Source: Azorinus chamasolen
Lineage: Eukaryota; Mollusca; Bivalvia; Cardiida; Solecurtidae
Assembly (NCBI GenBank): GCA_963576725.1
Contig: OY755242.1
Location: 23,072,156-23,136,155 of the forward strand
DNA length: 64,000 nt
Direction: 5' to 3'
In this document: positions 20,812 through 32,098 of the stretch, in pieces
Position numbering within the stretch: position 1 is the stretch's first letter
How the letters are laid out: each line of letters begins with the position of its first letter
The notes under the pieces: model-generated
What the model was told of the DNA's origin: nothing
The model's input: the letters and a program-made list of their open reading frames with translations, nothing else
Databases searched by the model: none
Made by a program: the position numbers and the translations under genes

Positions 20812-22829
20812 CCCGTTTGAAAAACGGGACGTATCATGGAATGGCACTGTCTGTCTGTCCGTCTGTAACATCTCTAACTCAAGTTTCGCTTGGTGGATCC
20901 TTCTCAAATTTTAACACAATGTTTATCTAGACATGCTACAATAGCCTGCCAAGTCCCGGTTCGTTTATCTAAGGTCAATGTCACACAATTGGACTTAGAA
21001 TTTGCGTTTAGCAAAAATGTTAACCGGTCTGTCTGTCTTGTCTGTAACATCTCTAACTCAAGTTCCGCTTGGTGGACCCTTCCCAAATTTAACCACAATG
21101 TTTATCTAGACATGCTCGTTTATCCAAGGTCAAGGTCGCTTTAGAATTTAGAAATTTAGAATTTGCATTAAGCATTTGCGTTAAGCAAAAATGTTAACCT
21201 CAATTTATGTGCAACATGTCCACTTATTTACATAACACTTTGTGATAAAGCTTTGAAACTTGGAACACTTGCTCACCGTCACAACCTTCACCTGTAGGCA
21301 AGAGTACATAACACTGTCCAACATTTAGACCGAATTATGGCCCTTTTTAACTTAGAATTTTTGGTTAAGGCTTTGTTAAGTTCCATTTATTTACATAACC
21401 CTTTGAGATAAAGCTCTTAAACTTGGAACACTTGTTCACCGTCACAACCTTCACCTGTAGGCAATAGAAAATAACTCTGTCAAGCATTTTGACCGAATTA
21501 TGCCACTTTTTAACTTAGAATGTTTGGTTAAGGCTTTGTTAAAGTCCATTTATTTACATAACCCTTTGAGATAAAGCTTTTAAACTTGGAACACTTGTTC
21601 AACATCACAATCTTCACCTGTATGCAAGAGTACATAACTCTGTCAAACATTTTGACAGTATTATTCCCCTTTTTAACTTAGGATTTTTGGTTAAGGTTTT
21701 GGTTAAAGTCCACTTATTTGCATAATCTTTTGAGATAAAGCTTTTAACCTTGGAACACTTGTTCACCACCACAAGCTTCACCTGAAGGCAAGAGTACATA
21801 ACACTGTCCAACATTTTGACAGAATTATGCCCCTTTTAACTTAGAAATTTTGGTTAGTTGGTCATTATGCTTTCCTCTTTGCTTGTGCGACGACGGAAAG
21901 GGCTTAATACTCTATGAAGATTCCCTCTTAAACCCGTTTACGGAGGGAGGAAATTAGACATTTGTATTTTGCCATTTCTGTCGTACCCCAAATGACTTCT
22001 CCACAGCTGCTCTGACCTCTGAATAGTCATCGAGTACATGTCTACGATGTCACGTTTATTTTTTTTCAAACAAATCATTTATGCATGTTTAATATCCACT
22101 AGTATTTGTATCTTCTTGCGATTTATTTTTTATAAAATGTCGGTGTAGAAGTGTTTCATATAGTTTTCCCGTACTTTTAAATTATGACGTCATTTAAATG
22201 ATAACGTCGCTTGTTTACCTCTAACGTTTATTTTCAAATCATTTCATTTTAGACATCGTTGTGCATGTTGTGGAGTTGTCTGGAGGGGGAATTTTATTTA
22301 CATTTTGACTTTGGCGAAAATGGGATAAGAACGAGGTTGGGTACCCGTAAACCAGGTTTAAGTCCCCCAGTAGCTTATTTTGGTTACTGGCCGTTCCAAG
22401 GCGGTACTCCTGCTTTCAGCCTATGGTCAATTTTGTTGTTTAATATGCTTAATGTTTAATGTTTTTCGTCTTGATATGCGTCCTGTTATGTTTTGTCTTG
22501 TGGCTTTACCGTTTCTTGTTTGATGGTGTTTGGTGCGGTGTCATTTCGTGTGTGGCTCTCCCTGTTTGACTATTTTTCCATATTGGTTAAAGTCCACTTA
22601 TTTACATAACCCTTTCATAACATAAGCTTTTAAACTTGGAACACTTGCTCACTATCACAAGTTTCACCTGTAGGCAAGAGAACATAACTCTGTCTAACAC
22701 TTTGACATAATTATGACGCATTTTAGCTAATCCTTTCAGGTAAAGCTTTTAAACTTGAAACATTTGTTCACCATCAGAAGCTTCATCTTCATCTCAAGCA
22801 TATAGACACAATTATGGCACTTTTTTATG
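20812..22829 (+). repeat. Hairpin-headed tandem-array element, split by a B-type RT insertion
   Basis: The head is the stem-loop ATACGCCCGTTT/AAACGGGACGTAT (20808-20834) with a (CTGT)n/GTCCGTC tract. A ~175-bp duplication (ACATCTCTAACTCAAGTT at 20868 and 21047) follows, then ~165-bp units from ~21200 marked by ATTTACATAACCCTTTGAGA, AAACTTGGAACACTTG and CACAACCTTCACCTGTAGGC. Two units resume after the insertion at 22583. Confidence 0.8.
21857..22582 (+). mobile_element. Penelope-like RT element, subfamily B, 5'-truncated, with 7-bp TSD
   Basis: It comprises the last RT codons (GTCATTATGC..) and the complete B-type 3' UTR, ending TATTTTTCCATA. TTGGTTA flanks it on both sides (21850-21856 and 22583-22589), an exact 7-bp target duplication inside a tandem-array unit. 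It carries the module: TAAACCAGGTTTA, CAGTA (22368-22372) pairing with TACTG (22385-22389), and CCG-TTCCAAGG-CGG. Confidence 0.9.
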
Positions 22830-23577
22830 CACCCCAGATCTGATCGGGGGCATATTGTTTTTGCCCTGTCTGTTTGTCCGTTTGTCTGTCCGTTTGTCTG
22901 TCCGTTTGTCTGTTTGTCAGCAACTTTAGCATTGGTCATAACTTTTGAACCAGTACAGATAGAGACTTGATATTTGGCATGCTTGTGTATCTCATAAAGC
23001 TGCACATTTTTAGAGGTGACATGTCAAGGTCAAGGGCATTCTTCAGGGTCAAAGGTCAAATTATCTGTTTGTTTGTCTGTAACTTTAACATTGGTGATAA
23101 CTTTTGAGCCAGTACAGATAGAGACTTGATATTTTGCATGCATATGTATCTCATAAGGCCGCACATTTTGAGAGGTGACATGTCAACGTCATACTTAAAG
23201 GTCAGAGGTCAAACATATGGGTCAAATCACCGACTTTAACATTAGCCATAACTTTTGAACCAGTATAGATAGAGACTTGATATGTGACATGCTTGTGTAT
23301 CTCATACGGCTGCACATTTTGAGGGGTGTCAAGGTCATCCTTCAGGGTCAAATGTCACCAACTTCAAATTGGCCATAACGTTTGAACCAATAGAGATAGA
23401 GTCTTGACATTTGGTATGCACGTGTATCTCATGAAGCTGCACAGTTTTGGGGTGACATGTCAATGTCAAGGTAATCTTTCAGGGTCAAAGGTCACCGACT
23501 TTAACATTGGCCATAACGTTTGAACCAGTAGAGATACAGACTTGACATTTGGTATACATATGTATCTCATGAAGCTG
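22830..23577 (+). repeat. Hairpin-headed tandem-array element
   Basis: The head is a stem-loop (TATGCACCCC..GGGGGCATA, 22829-22857). A tract of GTCTGTTTGTCC repeats follows (22863-22918), then about five ~130-bp units with AACATTGGCCATAACTTTTG, ACCAGTA.AGATAGAGACTTG and TATCTCATAAGGCTGCACA. It is cut at ~23577 by a C-type RT fragment. Confidence 0.8.
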
Positions 23578-23579
23578 CC

Positions 23580-24362
23580 CCTCTCCGATTTATCTACTAC
23601 AACTGCGATGGCAAAATCAGTGATAAAGTGCATGTATAACAAAACATTTAAGTGAAATAAAATGTATTTACCTATCGCTAGTGTACTCAGTGATTGACCT
23701 GTTTAAAGGAAAAGTAGAAAAAGTAATAAAGAGTACGACAAAAACGAGATGTCCGACGTCCTCCTTCCGTTTCCGGATTTAAGAGGTCGCATTCATAGTG
23801 TACTAAATTCTGAAGGGAGGTGATCCCCCGAGAGCAACAATTGCAACACAAAAAGAGAAAATTGCAGACTCGGTTTTATTGAGTCTGTTCATGAACAGTA
23901 ATTGAAAGTGCAACACTACTCACGCCCCTAGCACCGGCTTAAGCGGTATTCAATTTTCAGAACAAGAAGTACTGAAATACATGATCTCAAAGGATCAGAA
24001 GGTATAACAACACTGAGAATGAAGTAAACCTTTCTTGTCGGCGTACATGCAAAGAGACCAGCGTGATTGCCAAATGTAAAAAGGTTGACAACCAGACATG
24101 TAGTATGTTGTAGTACTATAGGATCATATCCCTTTTTAATGATTTGTTAACATATTTGATGAACAAAGTGAGAAAATGGGTGTGTCCAATAACCGTACGA
24201 AGTTTGTAAATCACATCACCATAAAATTCAGGATGTGAAATACCGTGTCGCAGGAGCGCCTTGAGATTGCATTTGTACTTGCCAATAAGTGAGAGATTTC
24301 GATAATAAAACTTAGAGCAAGTTTTCCTTAGTGTCTGGTATCTATATATCCTTGCTTAAGTT
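23580..24362 (-). mobile_element. Penelope-like RT element, subfamily C, truncated both sides
   Basis: Minus strand: the distal 3' UTR (23580-24020, with TTTCCGGATTTAAGAGGTCG) and the RT tail (24040-24362, reading 'LRKVIGHTHF' and 'HGISHPEFYGDVIYK'). The three-hairpin module is absent, because truncation at 23577 removes it. It abuts 24363 head-to-head, giving an inverted pair with RT 5' parts facing each other. Confidence 0.8.
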
Positions 24363-25320
24363 TCTAACAAAACATACGATAAAAGGGAAGATTGTTAATT
24401 ATCCTTTTGAAGATGGAGAAGGGGCCCCTTTCTACATCTATATGGGGTTTATATTTCTCAACTGATTCGGTTAACCACAGCCTGTTCTTTGCTAGAAGAG
24501 TTTAACAGTCGTTTAGTTATAAATGATAAACGTATTAAGCAAGGTTAGATATCACAAACTTCGGAAAACATTTTCTAAATTTTATTATCGAATTTTACCA
24601 CCCATTAGTAAATATAATAGCAATCTACAGACGTTACTACAATAAGGCTTTTCTCACCCAGGCTTTTATGGTGATGTCTACAAACTTGGGAAAATTCTTA
24701 GTCATATCCACTTTCCTGGTTTGTTTATAAAACACATTGAAACCTTTAAGAAGAAAGGCTATGACCTATTATATTGCAACGCACTGCATAGTTGGTTATT
24801 GGCTCCTTTTACAGTCAGTAGTTTCGCTTCCCTCGTCGCTTGCGCGATGACAGGCCGAGGGTAGTACTCTATGGTGGTATACTTTAACTCAGTAACGGGA
24901 TGAGTTTGCCAGACTCATGTATTACTTTTCCCTATTGTGCCCGTAACGGCTTATCTGCAGCGAAGTCATTGAGTACATATTTGACTTTTTTTCACAGTTT
25001 TTATGCTATGTTTTACATATTGTCATGTGTTTACCGTCTTTTATGTTGGAAAGTCCGGCGGGCATACCTTTATTTACACTATTTGGTAAGCTAGGGTAAC
25101 TTTGAGATAAGTGTGAAGTTAGGGCATCCATAAACCGGTTTAAAGCCCCAGTATTGATTTTGCTACTGACCGTTCCAAGGCGGTACTCTCATTGTCACCC
25201 TTACATTTGTTTGTCTTGTGTCTTTGTTATTGTGCTCCTGTTCATGTTTGTTTCTGGTGCTTGTGTGTTTGTTGATGTTTTTGTGTTGTTCTCGTGTGTG
25301 TGTGTGTGTGTGTGTGTTTT

Positions 25321-25375
<55 letters not shown>

Positions 25376-25497
25376 TGTGTTTGGTTGTGTGCGTGTGTGT
25401 GACATGCTGTCTATCGATGTTTGGGTGGTTGCGTCTTGTATGTAGTTTTGTCTGCTTGATTGCATTTCCTTTTCATTTGTTTACAATGTTTAACTAG
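24363..25497 (+). mobile_element. Penelope-like RT element, subfamily A, RT tail plus 3' UTR
   Basis: The RT tail (24365-24865) holds the IVNYPF..DG block, YHKLRKTFSKFYYR and the final CAMTGRG, but has in-frame stops (for example in 'KQG*ISQ') and small indels. The full 3' UTR follows: TAAACCGGTTTA (~25131), CAGTA/TACTG, CCG-TTCCAAGG-CGG, then a (TG)n(AG)n tract at 25290-25380 and the usual end. The segmental duplication starts inside its last 110 bp (25384). Confidence 0.85.
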
Positions 25498-25529
25498 GGT
25501 GACTTTGAGACAAGTGTAAGGTTAGGTAA

Positions 25530-26040
25530 GTTTAACATCAGCATGTTCTCCTCGACACCCTTTGTTACACCATTTTTTGTAAAATTCTCGAATAGTGTCT
25601 GCGATATAAGTACGACAAGCGACAGAATCAGTAAGGGAAGGTTATTTATATTTAGGTCTTTTAGTTAGGAGGGTCCAGAGATGTCTATCTTTATTGATAT
25701 AAAAAATACCAGAAATGACATGACCAACTTGTGTAAAGCATAATGTTGAATTTGGTATTAATATGTAAATTACCTACTGGTTTGAAATTACCTATAATGG
25801 AATGAACAACTGGTTTAGAGCAAAACTGGAAGTGCTACAGTCTCAGGAAGTTAAATAGGGGTATTGATTGTAATGAAAATAACGTTCCTAATAGGTTAAT
25901 TATATTCATAACAGATATGTTACAGTTTATGAAACATTTTGCAATAGTATCGATAGCAATTTTATCACGAAGTATACAATGAATATCTTTAAAATCTATA
26001 TCTTTATTTGGTAATTGAAGTTTCAGAAAATACACTTTAT
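25530..26040 (-). pseudogene. Penelope-like RT, N-terminal fragment (duplicated)
   Basis: The reverse complement matches the 5' part of the RT at 56313-56560 (CTCCTAACTAAAAGACCTA, 'CTTCCCTTACTGATT'). Upstream, 25835-26035 encodes KIAIDTIAKCFINCNISVMN, presumably the very N-terminus of the same element. Frames are broken. Its copy in the second duplicon is 29805-30335. Confidence 0.7.
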
Positions 26041-26501
26041 GTGCAGATTCTTTTTAAATGTGAGGCGTACATCAATACTAAGCTAACTAACTATACTAAG
26101 ACCGCCAGCGCGCTTACATTATGCTACATTTACGGGACGCAAAGTAGTGTTAAACATGAAATGACTGTAAGAAGATGAACATCTTCATTCTCGTAGCACA
26201 ACGGTATTAAAGATTAACCGTTATGAACATGAAATGACTACTACGACGGAATAAGCTAACGTTATTTTATCCCTAGAAGGAGCCCAACAATATTAAACAT
26301 TAAGAGCATTATACATGATTTGACTATAATATAAGGGATAAAGTACGGGGACCACAACAGTATTAAGCATTTAAGAGTATTACACATGAACTGTCTATAT
26401 TGTGAATGAAAATGCAATAAAACTATGCTATCCCCTTAGGCAGCACATAGATATTAAGCGTTTATCGCGCAAATCATGACTAAACTCGCAATTGCATACA
26501 G

Positions 26502-26604
26502 ATCGGATCGATCAAGATGAGAGGTGGAGTAACTTGAAAACTTATCAGGAAGAGATCAACATTGACACAGATCCAAGTTGGAGCAGATACTATGTTATTT
26601 ACGG
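26502..26604 (+). CDS. Candidate host exon, copy 1 (unassigned)
   Basis: A 103-bp open segment between an acceptor (TTGCATACAG) and donor (GG|GTAAGAG). It reads DQDERWSN then KTYQEEINIDTDPSWSRYYV. Three of six differences from the copy at 30802-30904 are silent third-position changes in this frame, and a competing frame has a stop here, which supports coding. The protein family is not recognised; the gene's other exons are not found. Confidence 0.5.
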
Positions 26605-27052
26605 GTAAGAGTTAAAAATGAAATGAATATTCTAAGAGTATAATGAATGATTACATTACGTATCTGGGAAATTTAAGAGTTATATATCAATCTTCACTGA
26701 GTCAATGATAACAAGACAGCAAAGCGTCTGGTCTTGGTTCTTGCTTACGACACTAATCAAATGTGACATGTTAGTATCTTTCATTAGGATACAAATTGTT
26801 TGACACTTATTTAAAACACAAAATGAAATACAAAATGAGGAAATTTGAGCGGGTGAAAAATCTTCGATCAAACGTTAGTTTCCATATACGATACCGACTT
26901 ATTCATCCTAATATGTTCTGAAAACTGCTTGTACTTGTGGCGCACATCGATACCCATAATTGTAACACGCCCATTAGCCATGCTGTACGATAACAATCTT
27001 TTGAATTTTACAAAATGTGTACAACCGGACCAGCTGTAGAGTTTTAAAGTCA
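26605..27052. other. Duplicon interior, unassigned
   Basis: AT-rich DNA shared by both duplicons. No coding frame is conserved between the copies. Confidence 0.35.
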
Positions 27053-27185
27053 GGATCATTTTTATAAAGCTTTTTAGTTGAGTCTGAGTTCGTTCTCAAG
27101 CTTTTGATCGGTAAAATCTGAGTTCTCAAGCTTTTGATTGGTCAGATTTGAGCCATAGGCTGAAAGTTTTATAAGCATGGACCCT
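27053..27185. repeat. Fold-back MITE, copy 1, right arm partly deleted
   Basis: The left arm (AGTTGAGTCTGAGTTCG, TCAAGCTTTTGATTGGT) is present. Most of the right arm seen in copy 2 (31480-31525) is missing, so copy 1 is a deletion derivative. Confidence 0.7.
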
Positions 27186-27717
27186 GATCATGTTTTTGAA
27201 CTGTATATCACCCATAAAACACGACGACTGATCTAGTTCTACACTCTTTGCAATCACATAAAAGGTGATTTACGTGCAGTTGGTCATCAATGCTTCCTTT
27301 GCGTTTAACACATTTACCGAATTATAAACGTAAAAACGACATACCCATTGTTGCACAAAGTAAACTCCAAATTATGACCACCGAAAATGACATAATTGCA
27401 AAACTTTGAACTATAGCATGAATGAGCAGTAACAAACGTTACATAAAGACAGACTGCCGGTTGTTCTGATATACAGGAAGAGTAATACGCTCGGTTACTT
27501 ATGACCTTCAACTTGATGGAAATTTAGTTGTTTACTTCAAAGTTGTCGTTAGCATTTTTAATTCAGTGCTTTGTCATCAAAATAGAACAAAACCTTTACA
27601 GGTAGTGGAGGTCCTGGTCAGAAATTTTTTTTTGTTTGTCTTGATCCATAAAATGATGTCTTTCCCTCATATTGACGACTTTTGACGACTCTGTAGAAGT
27701 CACTCTGTGAAGTCATA

Positions 27718-27749
27718 GTGGTAAATAGAGCATTTGCTCTATTTACCAC
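27718..27749. repeat. Perfect 15-bp-arm palindrome
   Basis: Arms of 15 bp around a TT centre (GTGGTAAATAGAGCA and its complement). It is exactly conserved in copy 2 at 32067-32098. It could form a cruciform or an RNA hairpin; its role is unknown. Confidence 0.85.
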
Positions 27750-29572
27750 AATGGTTTCAAGCTACAAAATTCTAAAGTTTTCCTTTTCTCTAGTTAATGC
27801 TCCTTTTCGGTAGATTTATTCAAAGAGGTCGGATCTAAAAATATCCTATGAGGTAATGGGTTAAGCTTATGTTATCGTGAACAGTAAGTACCTGCGTTGA
27901 ATCCGCGTTAAAATTACGCATTTAGGCAATCATGCTTTAACCACATTACATAGAGGATCTTACATGAGTGTTCATTATTATTGGAATTATTAAATGAGTC
28001 GTTTTAAAGCGATAAAAAACGAGCTTTAGCTTTAAAAAGACGAATTTAATAAATCCAATAATCATAAACACGGATGCAAGATTCTATTTACAGCATAACA
28101 AACACAGCCGATTTTACAGCCGATTTTTCAGCAGTAACGGGAATTATTCCTTACATATAGAAATTATCAATGAAATGTGTTATCAGGTTCGCTAAGTGAC
28201 TGGAACAAAGTAGGTCCGTTTTATAGACTTACTGTCATATCAACCAGGATCTAATTTAGATTGTTCTGATATTTAATTTACGTGTGATAGTTTATGATTA
28301 AAAACAATTAAATGATTAAATGAAGATCCACATACATTTCACCTACTCGTCACTGTCAATCAGATACAAAATGCGCCTTCGTTTTGATGGAATGAGCCCT
28401 TCATTAGTGTTTTATACACATAGACATAGAAATTTCCACCGTGTAAAATATCTCGATTCAAATTCAGTGAAAAGGTTTATTGAAATGGACAGAATATTCG
28501 GTAAGCCTTCGAACTGCTGCATAAAACTGTGTTGGAACAGGATTTTCGCGATCAGCTGTTTTGGAGTATACCATGTTGGAAATATGTTTGTGCTGTGCTG
28601 GATTCAGATTACTGTAGTTATTGCTTGACGAGATAAAAGTCTTGCGACGCAAGAAAATTTAAAATTGTGGCGGCAATGTAGAACAGATTGTTCGGGTCGG
28701 AGTAGCTGGTGTCTAGGTCCTTTTTGGCATATATTTTGTAGGTATCTACTGGACAGGGATAATGATTTGTGTTATTTTACCAAAATTAAGGCGCAAGTAC
28801 CAACATTCCTTTGAAATATATTGTGACTCAATCTTTGAAAGATAGGTCACCGTCCGCCAGTTTGTTTGTTTTGACAGCGCGTGCGCATGAATACAGTTAG
28901 GCCGTTCGAATGTTGTTCACTAGTGAATATATGCCCGTGAATATCAAAATATATATGATAGCGTTACGTCACGCTGGAGCCACGAGTTAGGTTATAAAAA
29001 GATTTAACAAACCTCGATTGGCTGTAATATGATAGTGAAGTAATATGACAGTGAATTTATCTTTATTGGTTTACTTTACCTGTCAAATCGATCTAATTGT
29101 GGCGAATACAGAAACTGAAATAATCAAACCCTGATAGAATTTACAATAAAATTTGAAGTTACGAGGCTGTGTACAGTTTCTGTTCAGGTAATTTTGTTCA
29201 ACAAGCTAGTAGGTACTGTGTAACCATTTATCTCATGAATATTCATGTAAGAATATTGCTATCATGAATATAAATTGGCTGAGTTTGTACGATGTCATTA
29301 TGAACGAAGCATGTTCATTGTGGCAGAAACGGAACAATCGTTCCTATATAATTTCATAAACCAACATACCAGACTGTGACCATACGACAGTAGCCGACTG
29401 AAATCGGTCTACTCTGTACAAAACACGTCAACATGCGTCTTTTCTGGCGAAGGATTAATATGAAATAACCCGCACGCTAAATATCTCAGAAAGCAAAGAA
29501 GGAAGTTAATGTTTACGCGCAAACAACCCGAGATATTGACAAACGAAAGTTGTGTTAACCCTCATCCCGCTG
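27750..29572. other. Duplicon interior, unassigned
   Basis: Long non-repeat DNA shared by both duplicons. An open frame at 28320-28628 (MRLRFDGMSP...) is truncated by a frameshift in the other copy, and its differences are mostly amino-acid changing, so I do not call it a gene. Confidence 0.4.
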
Positions 29573-29804
29573 TCCGCACCATGGTTTGAATTTGCTAACC
29601 GCCTTGACCAAGATGAAACGCCGAGTAACTCGGTCTCTCATCAGAATCCAAGCTGTTTGACACTCTGTTGTGTGCGTGTGTGTGACATGCTGTCTATCGA
29701 TGTTTTGGTGGTTGCGTCTTGTATGTGACTTTGTCTGCTTGATTGCACTTCCTTTTCATTTGTTTACACTGTTTAACTAGAGTGACTTTGAGACAAGTAA
29801 GATT

Positions 29805-30335
29805 AACATCAGCATGTTCTCCTCGACACCATTTTTACACCATTTGTTGTAAAATTCTCGAACAGTTTCTGCGATATGAGTACGACAAGCGACATAATAA
29901 GTAAGGGAAAGTTATTTATATTTAGGTCTTTTAGTTAGGAGGGTCCAGAGATGTCTATCTTTAATGATATAAAAAATTACCAGTAATGATATGACCAACT
30001 AGTGTAAAGCATAATGTTGAATTGGGTATTAATATTTAAATTACCAACTGGTTAGAAATTACCAATAATGGCATGAACTACTGATTTATGGCAAAACTGG
30101 AAGTGCTACAGTCTCAGGAAGTTAAATAGGGGTATTGGCATCAATGTTTAAGTCAGAGACAATTTGATTGTAATGAAAATAACGTTCCTAATAGGTTTAT
30201 TATATTTGTAACAGATATTTTACAGTTTATGACACATTTTGCAATAGTATCGATAGCAATTTTATCACGAAATATACAATGAATATCATTAAAATCTATA
30301 GCTTTATTTACGAATAGAAGTTTCAGAAAATACAC
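29805..30335 (-). pseudogene. Penelope-like RT, N-terminal fragment (second copy)
   Basis: It is the counterpart of 25530-26040 and includes the ~28 bp lost from copy 1 (GTTTAAGTCAGAGACAATTT, 30147-30166), which is also present in the RT copy at 56320-56350. Broken by frameshifts. Confidence 0.7.
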
Positions 30336-30801
30336 TTTATGTGCAGATTCTTTATAAATGTGAGGCGTACATCAATACTAAACTAACTAACTATAATAAG
30401 ACCGCCAACGCGTTAACATTATGCTACATCTACGGGACGCAAAGTAGTGTTAAACATGAAATGACTGTAAGAAGATGGACATCTTCATTCTCATAGCACA
30501 ACGGTATTAAAGATTAACAGTTATGAACATGAAATGACTACTGCGACGGAATAAGCTAACATTATTTTATCCTTAGAAGGAGCCCAACAATATTAAACAT
30601 TAAGAGCATTATACATGATTTGACTATAATAGAATGGATAAAGCACGGAGACCACAAAAATATTAAGCATTTAAGAGTATTACACATGAACTGTCTATAT
30701 TGTGAATGAAAAAGCAATAAAACTATGCTATCCCCATGGGCAGCACATAGATATTAAGCGTTTATCGTGCAAATCACGACTAAACTCGCAATTGCATACA
30801 G

Positions 30802-30904
30802 ATCGGATCGATCCAGATGAGAGGTGGAGTAACTGGAAAACTTATCAAGAAGAAATCAACATTGATACAGATCCAAGTTGGAGCAGATACTATGTTATTT
30901 GCGG
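30802..30904 (+). CDS. Candidate host exon, copy 2 (unassigned)
   Basis: As the copy at 26502-26604: acceptor TTGCATACAG, donor GG|GTAAGAG, 103 bp, entering in phase 1 and leaving in phase 2. It reads RIDPDERWSNWKTYQEEI, then NIDTDPSWSRYYV. Amino-acid differences from copy 1 are P/Q, W/L and C/Y. The presence of two copies suggests that an exon or gene fragment was duplicated. Confidence 0.5.
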
Positions 30905-31367
30905 GTAAGAGTTAAACATGAAATTAAAAGTCAAAGAGTATAATGAATGATTACATTACATATCTGGGAAATTTAAGAGTTATATATCAATCTTCATTGA
31001 GTCTATGGTTAAAAGACAGCAAATCATCTGGTCTTGGTTCTTGATTACGACACTAATCAAATGTGACAAGTTAGTATCTTTCATTAGGATACAAATTGTT
31101 TGACACTTATTTGAAACGTGCAATATTTTTTTTCTCTGAAATACAAAATGAGGAAATTTGAGCGGGTGAAAAATCTTCGATCAAACGTTAGTTTCCATAT
31201 ACGATACCGACTTATTCATCCTAATCTGTTCTGAAAACTGCTTGTACGTGTGGCGCACATCGATACTCATAATTGTTACATGCCCATTAGCCATATTGTA
31301 CGATAACAATCTTTTGAATTTTACAAAATGTGTACAACCGGACCAGCTGTAGAGTTTTAAAAGTCAG

Positions 31368-31546
31368 GATCCATGCTTATAAAGCTTTTTAGTTGAGTCT
31401 GAGTTCGTTCTCAAGCTTGTGATTGGTAAAATCTGAGTTCTCAAGCTTTTAATTGGTCAGATTTGAGCCATAGGCTCAAATCTGACCAATCAAAAACTTG
31501 GGAACGACCTCAGACTCAACGGAAAGTTTTAAAGCATGGACCCTGA
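31368..31546. repeat. Fold-back MITE, copy 2, both arms present
   Basis: Arms of about 85 bp. The left has TCCATGCTTATAAAGC, GTTGAGTCTGAG and GATTGGT; the right has the complements ending GCATGGA. They meet at a TCAGATTTGAGCC palindrome (31457-31488). It is non-coding and would fold as one long hairpin. Confidence 0.8.
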
Positions 31547-32066
31547 TCATGTTTCTGAACTGTATTTCACGACGACTGATCTAGTTCTACACCTTTTGCA
31601 ATCACATAAAGGGTGATTTACGTGCAGTTGGTCATCAATGCTTCATTTGCGTTTAACACATTTACCGAATTATAAACGTAAAAACGACATACCCATTGTT
31701 GCACAAAGTAAACTCCAAATTATGACCACCGACAATGACATAATTGCAAAACTTTGAACTATAGCATGAATGAGCAGTAACAAACGTTACATAAAGACAG
31801 ACTGCCGGTTGTTTTGATATACAGGAAGAGTAATACGCTCGGTTAATTATGACCTTCAAATTGATGGAAATTTAGTTGTTTACTTCAAAGTTGTCGTTAG
31901 CATTTTTAATTCAGTGCTTTGTCATCAAAATAGAACAAAACCTTTACAGGTAGTGGAGGTCCTGGTCAGAAAATGTTTTTTTGTTTGTCTTGATCCATAA
32001 AATGATGTCTTTCCCTCATATTGACGACTTTTGACGACTCTGTAGAAGTCACTCTGTGAAGTCATA

Positions 32067-32098
32067 GTGGTAAATAGAGCATTTGCTCTATTTACCAC
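32067..32098. repeat. Perfect 15-bp-arm palindrome (copy 2)
   Basis: Identical to 27718-27749. Confidence 0.85.

Larger units (their letters stand above)
25384..29572 (+). repeat. Segmental duplication, copy 1 (~4.2 kb)
   Basis: Collinear with 29667-33911 at high identity, estimated by eye at well over 90%, with small indels. Both start at GTTGTGTGCGTGTG inside an A-type 3' UTR and end at CATCCCGCTGTC. Copy 1 lacks ~28 bp near 25856 and ~50 bp of a fold-back at 27160 that copy 2 keeps. Content: a reversed RT N-terminal fragment, a candidate exon, a fold-back MITE and a perfect palindrome. Confidence 0.93.

Noticed and set aside
28320..28628. 102-residue frame shared by both duplicons
   Set aside because: It is frameshifted in the second copy and differences change amino acids (H/N, T/A, Y/F); no constraint.
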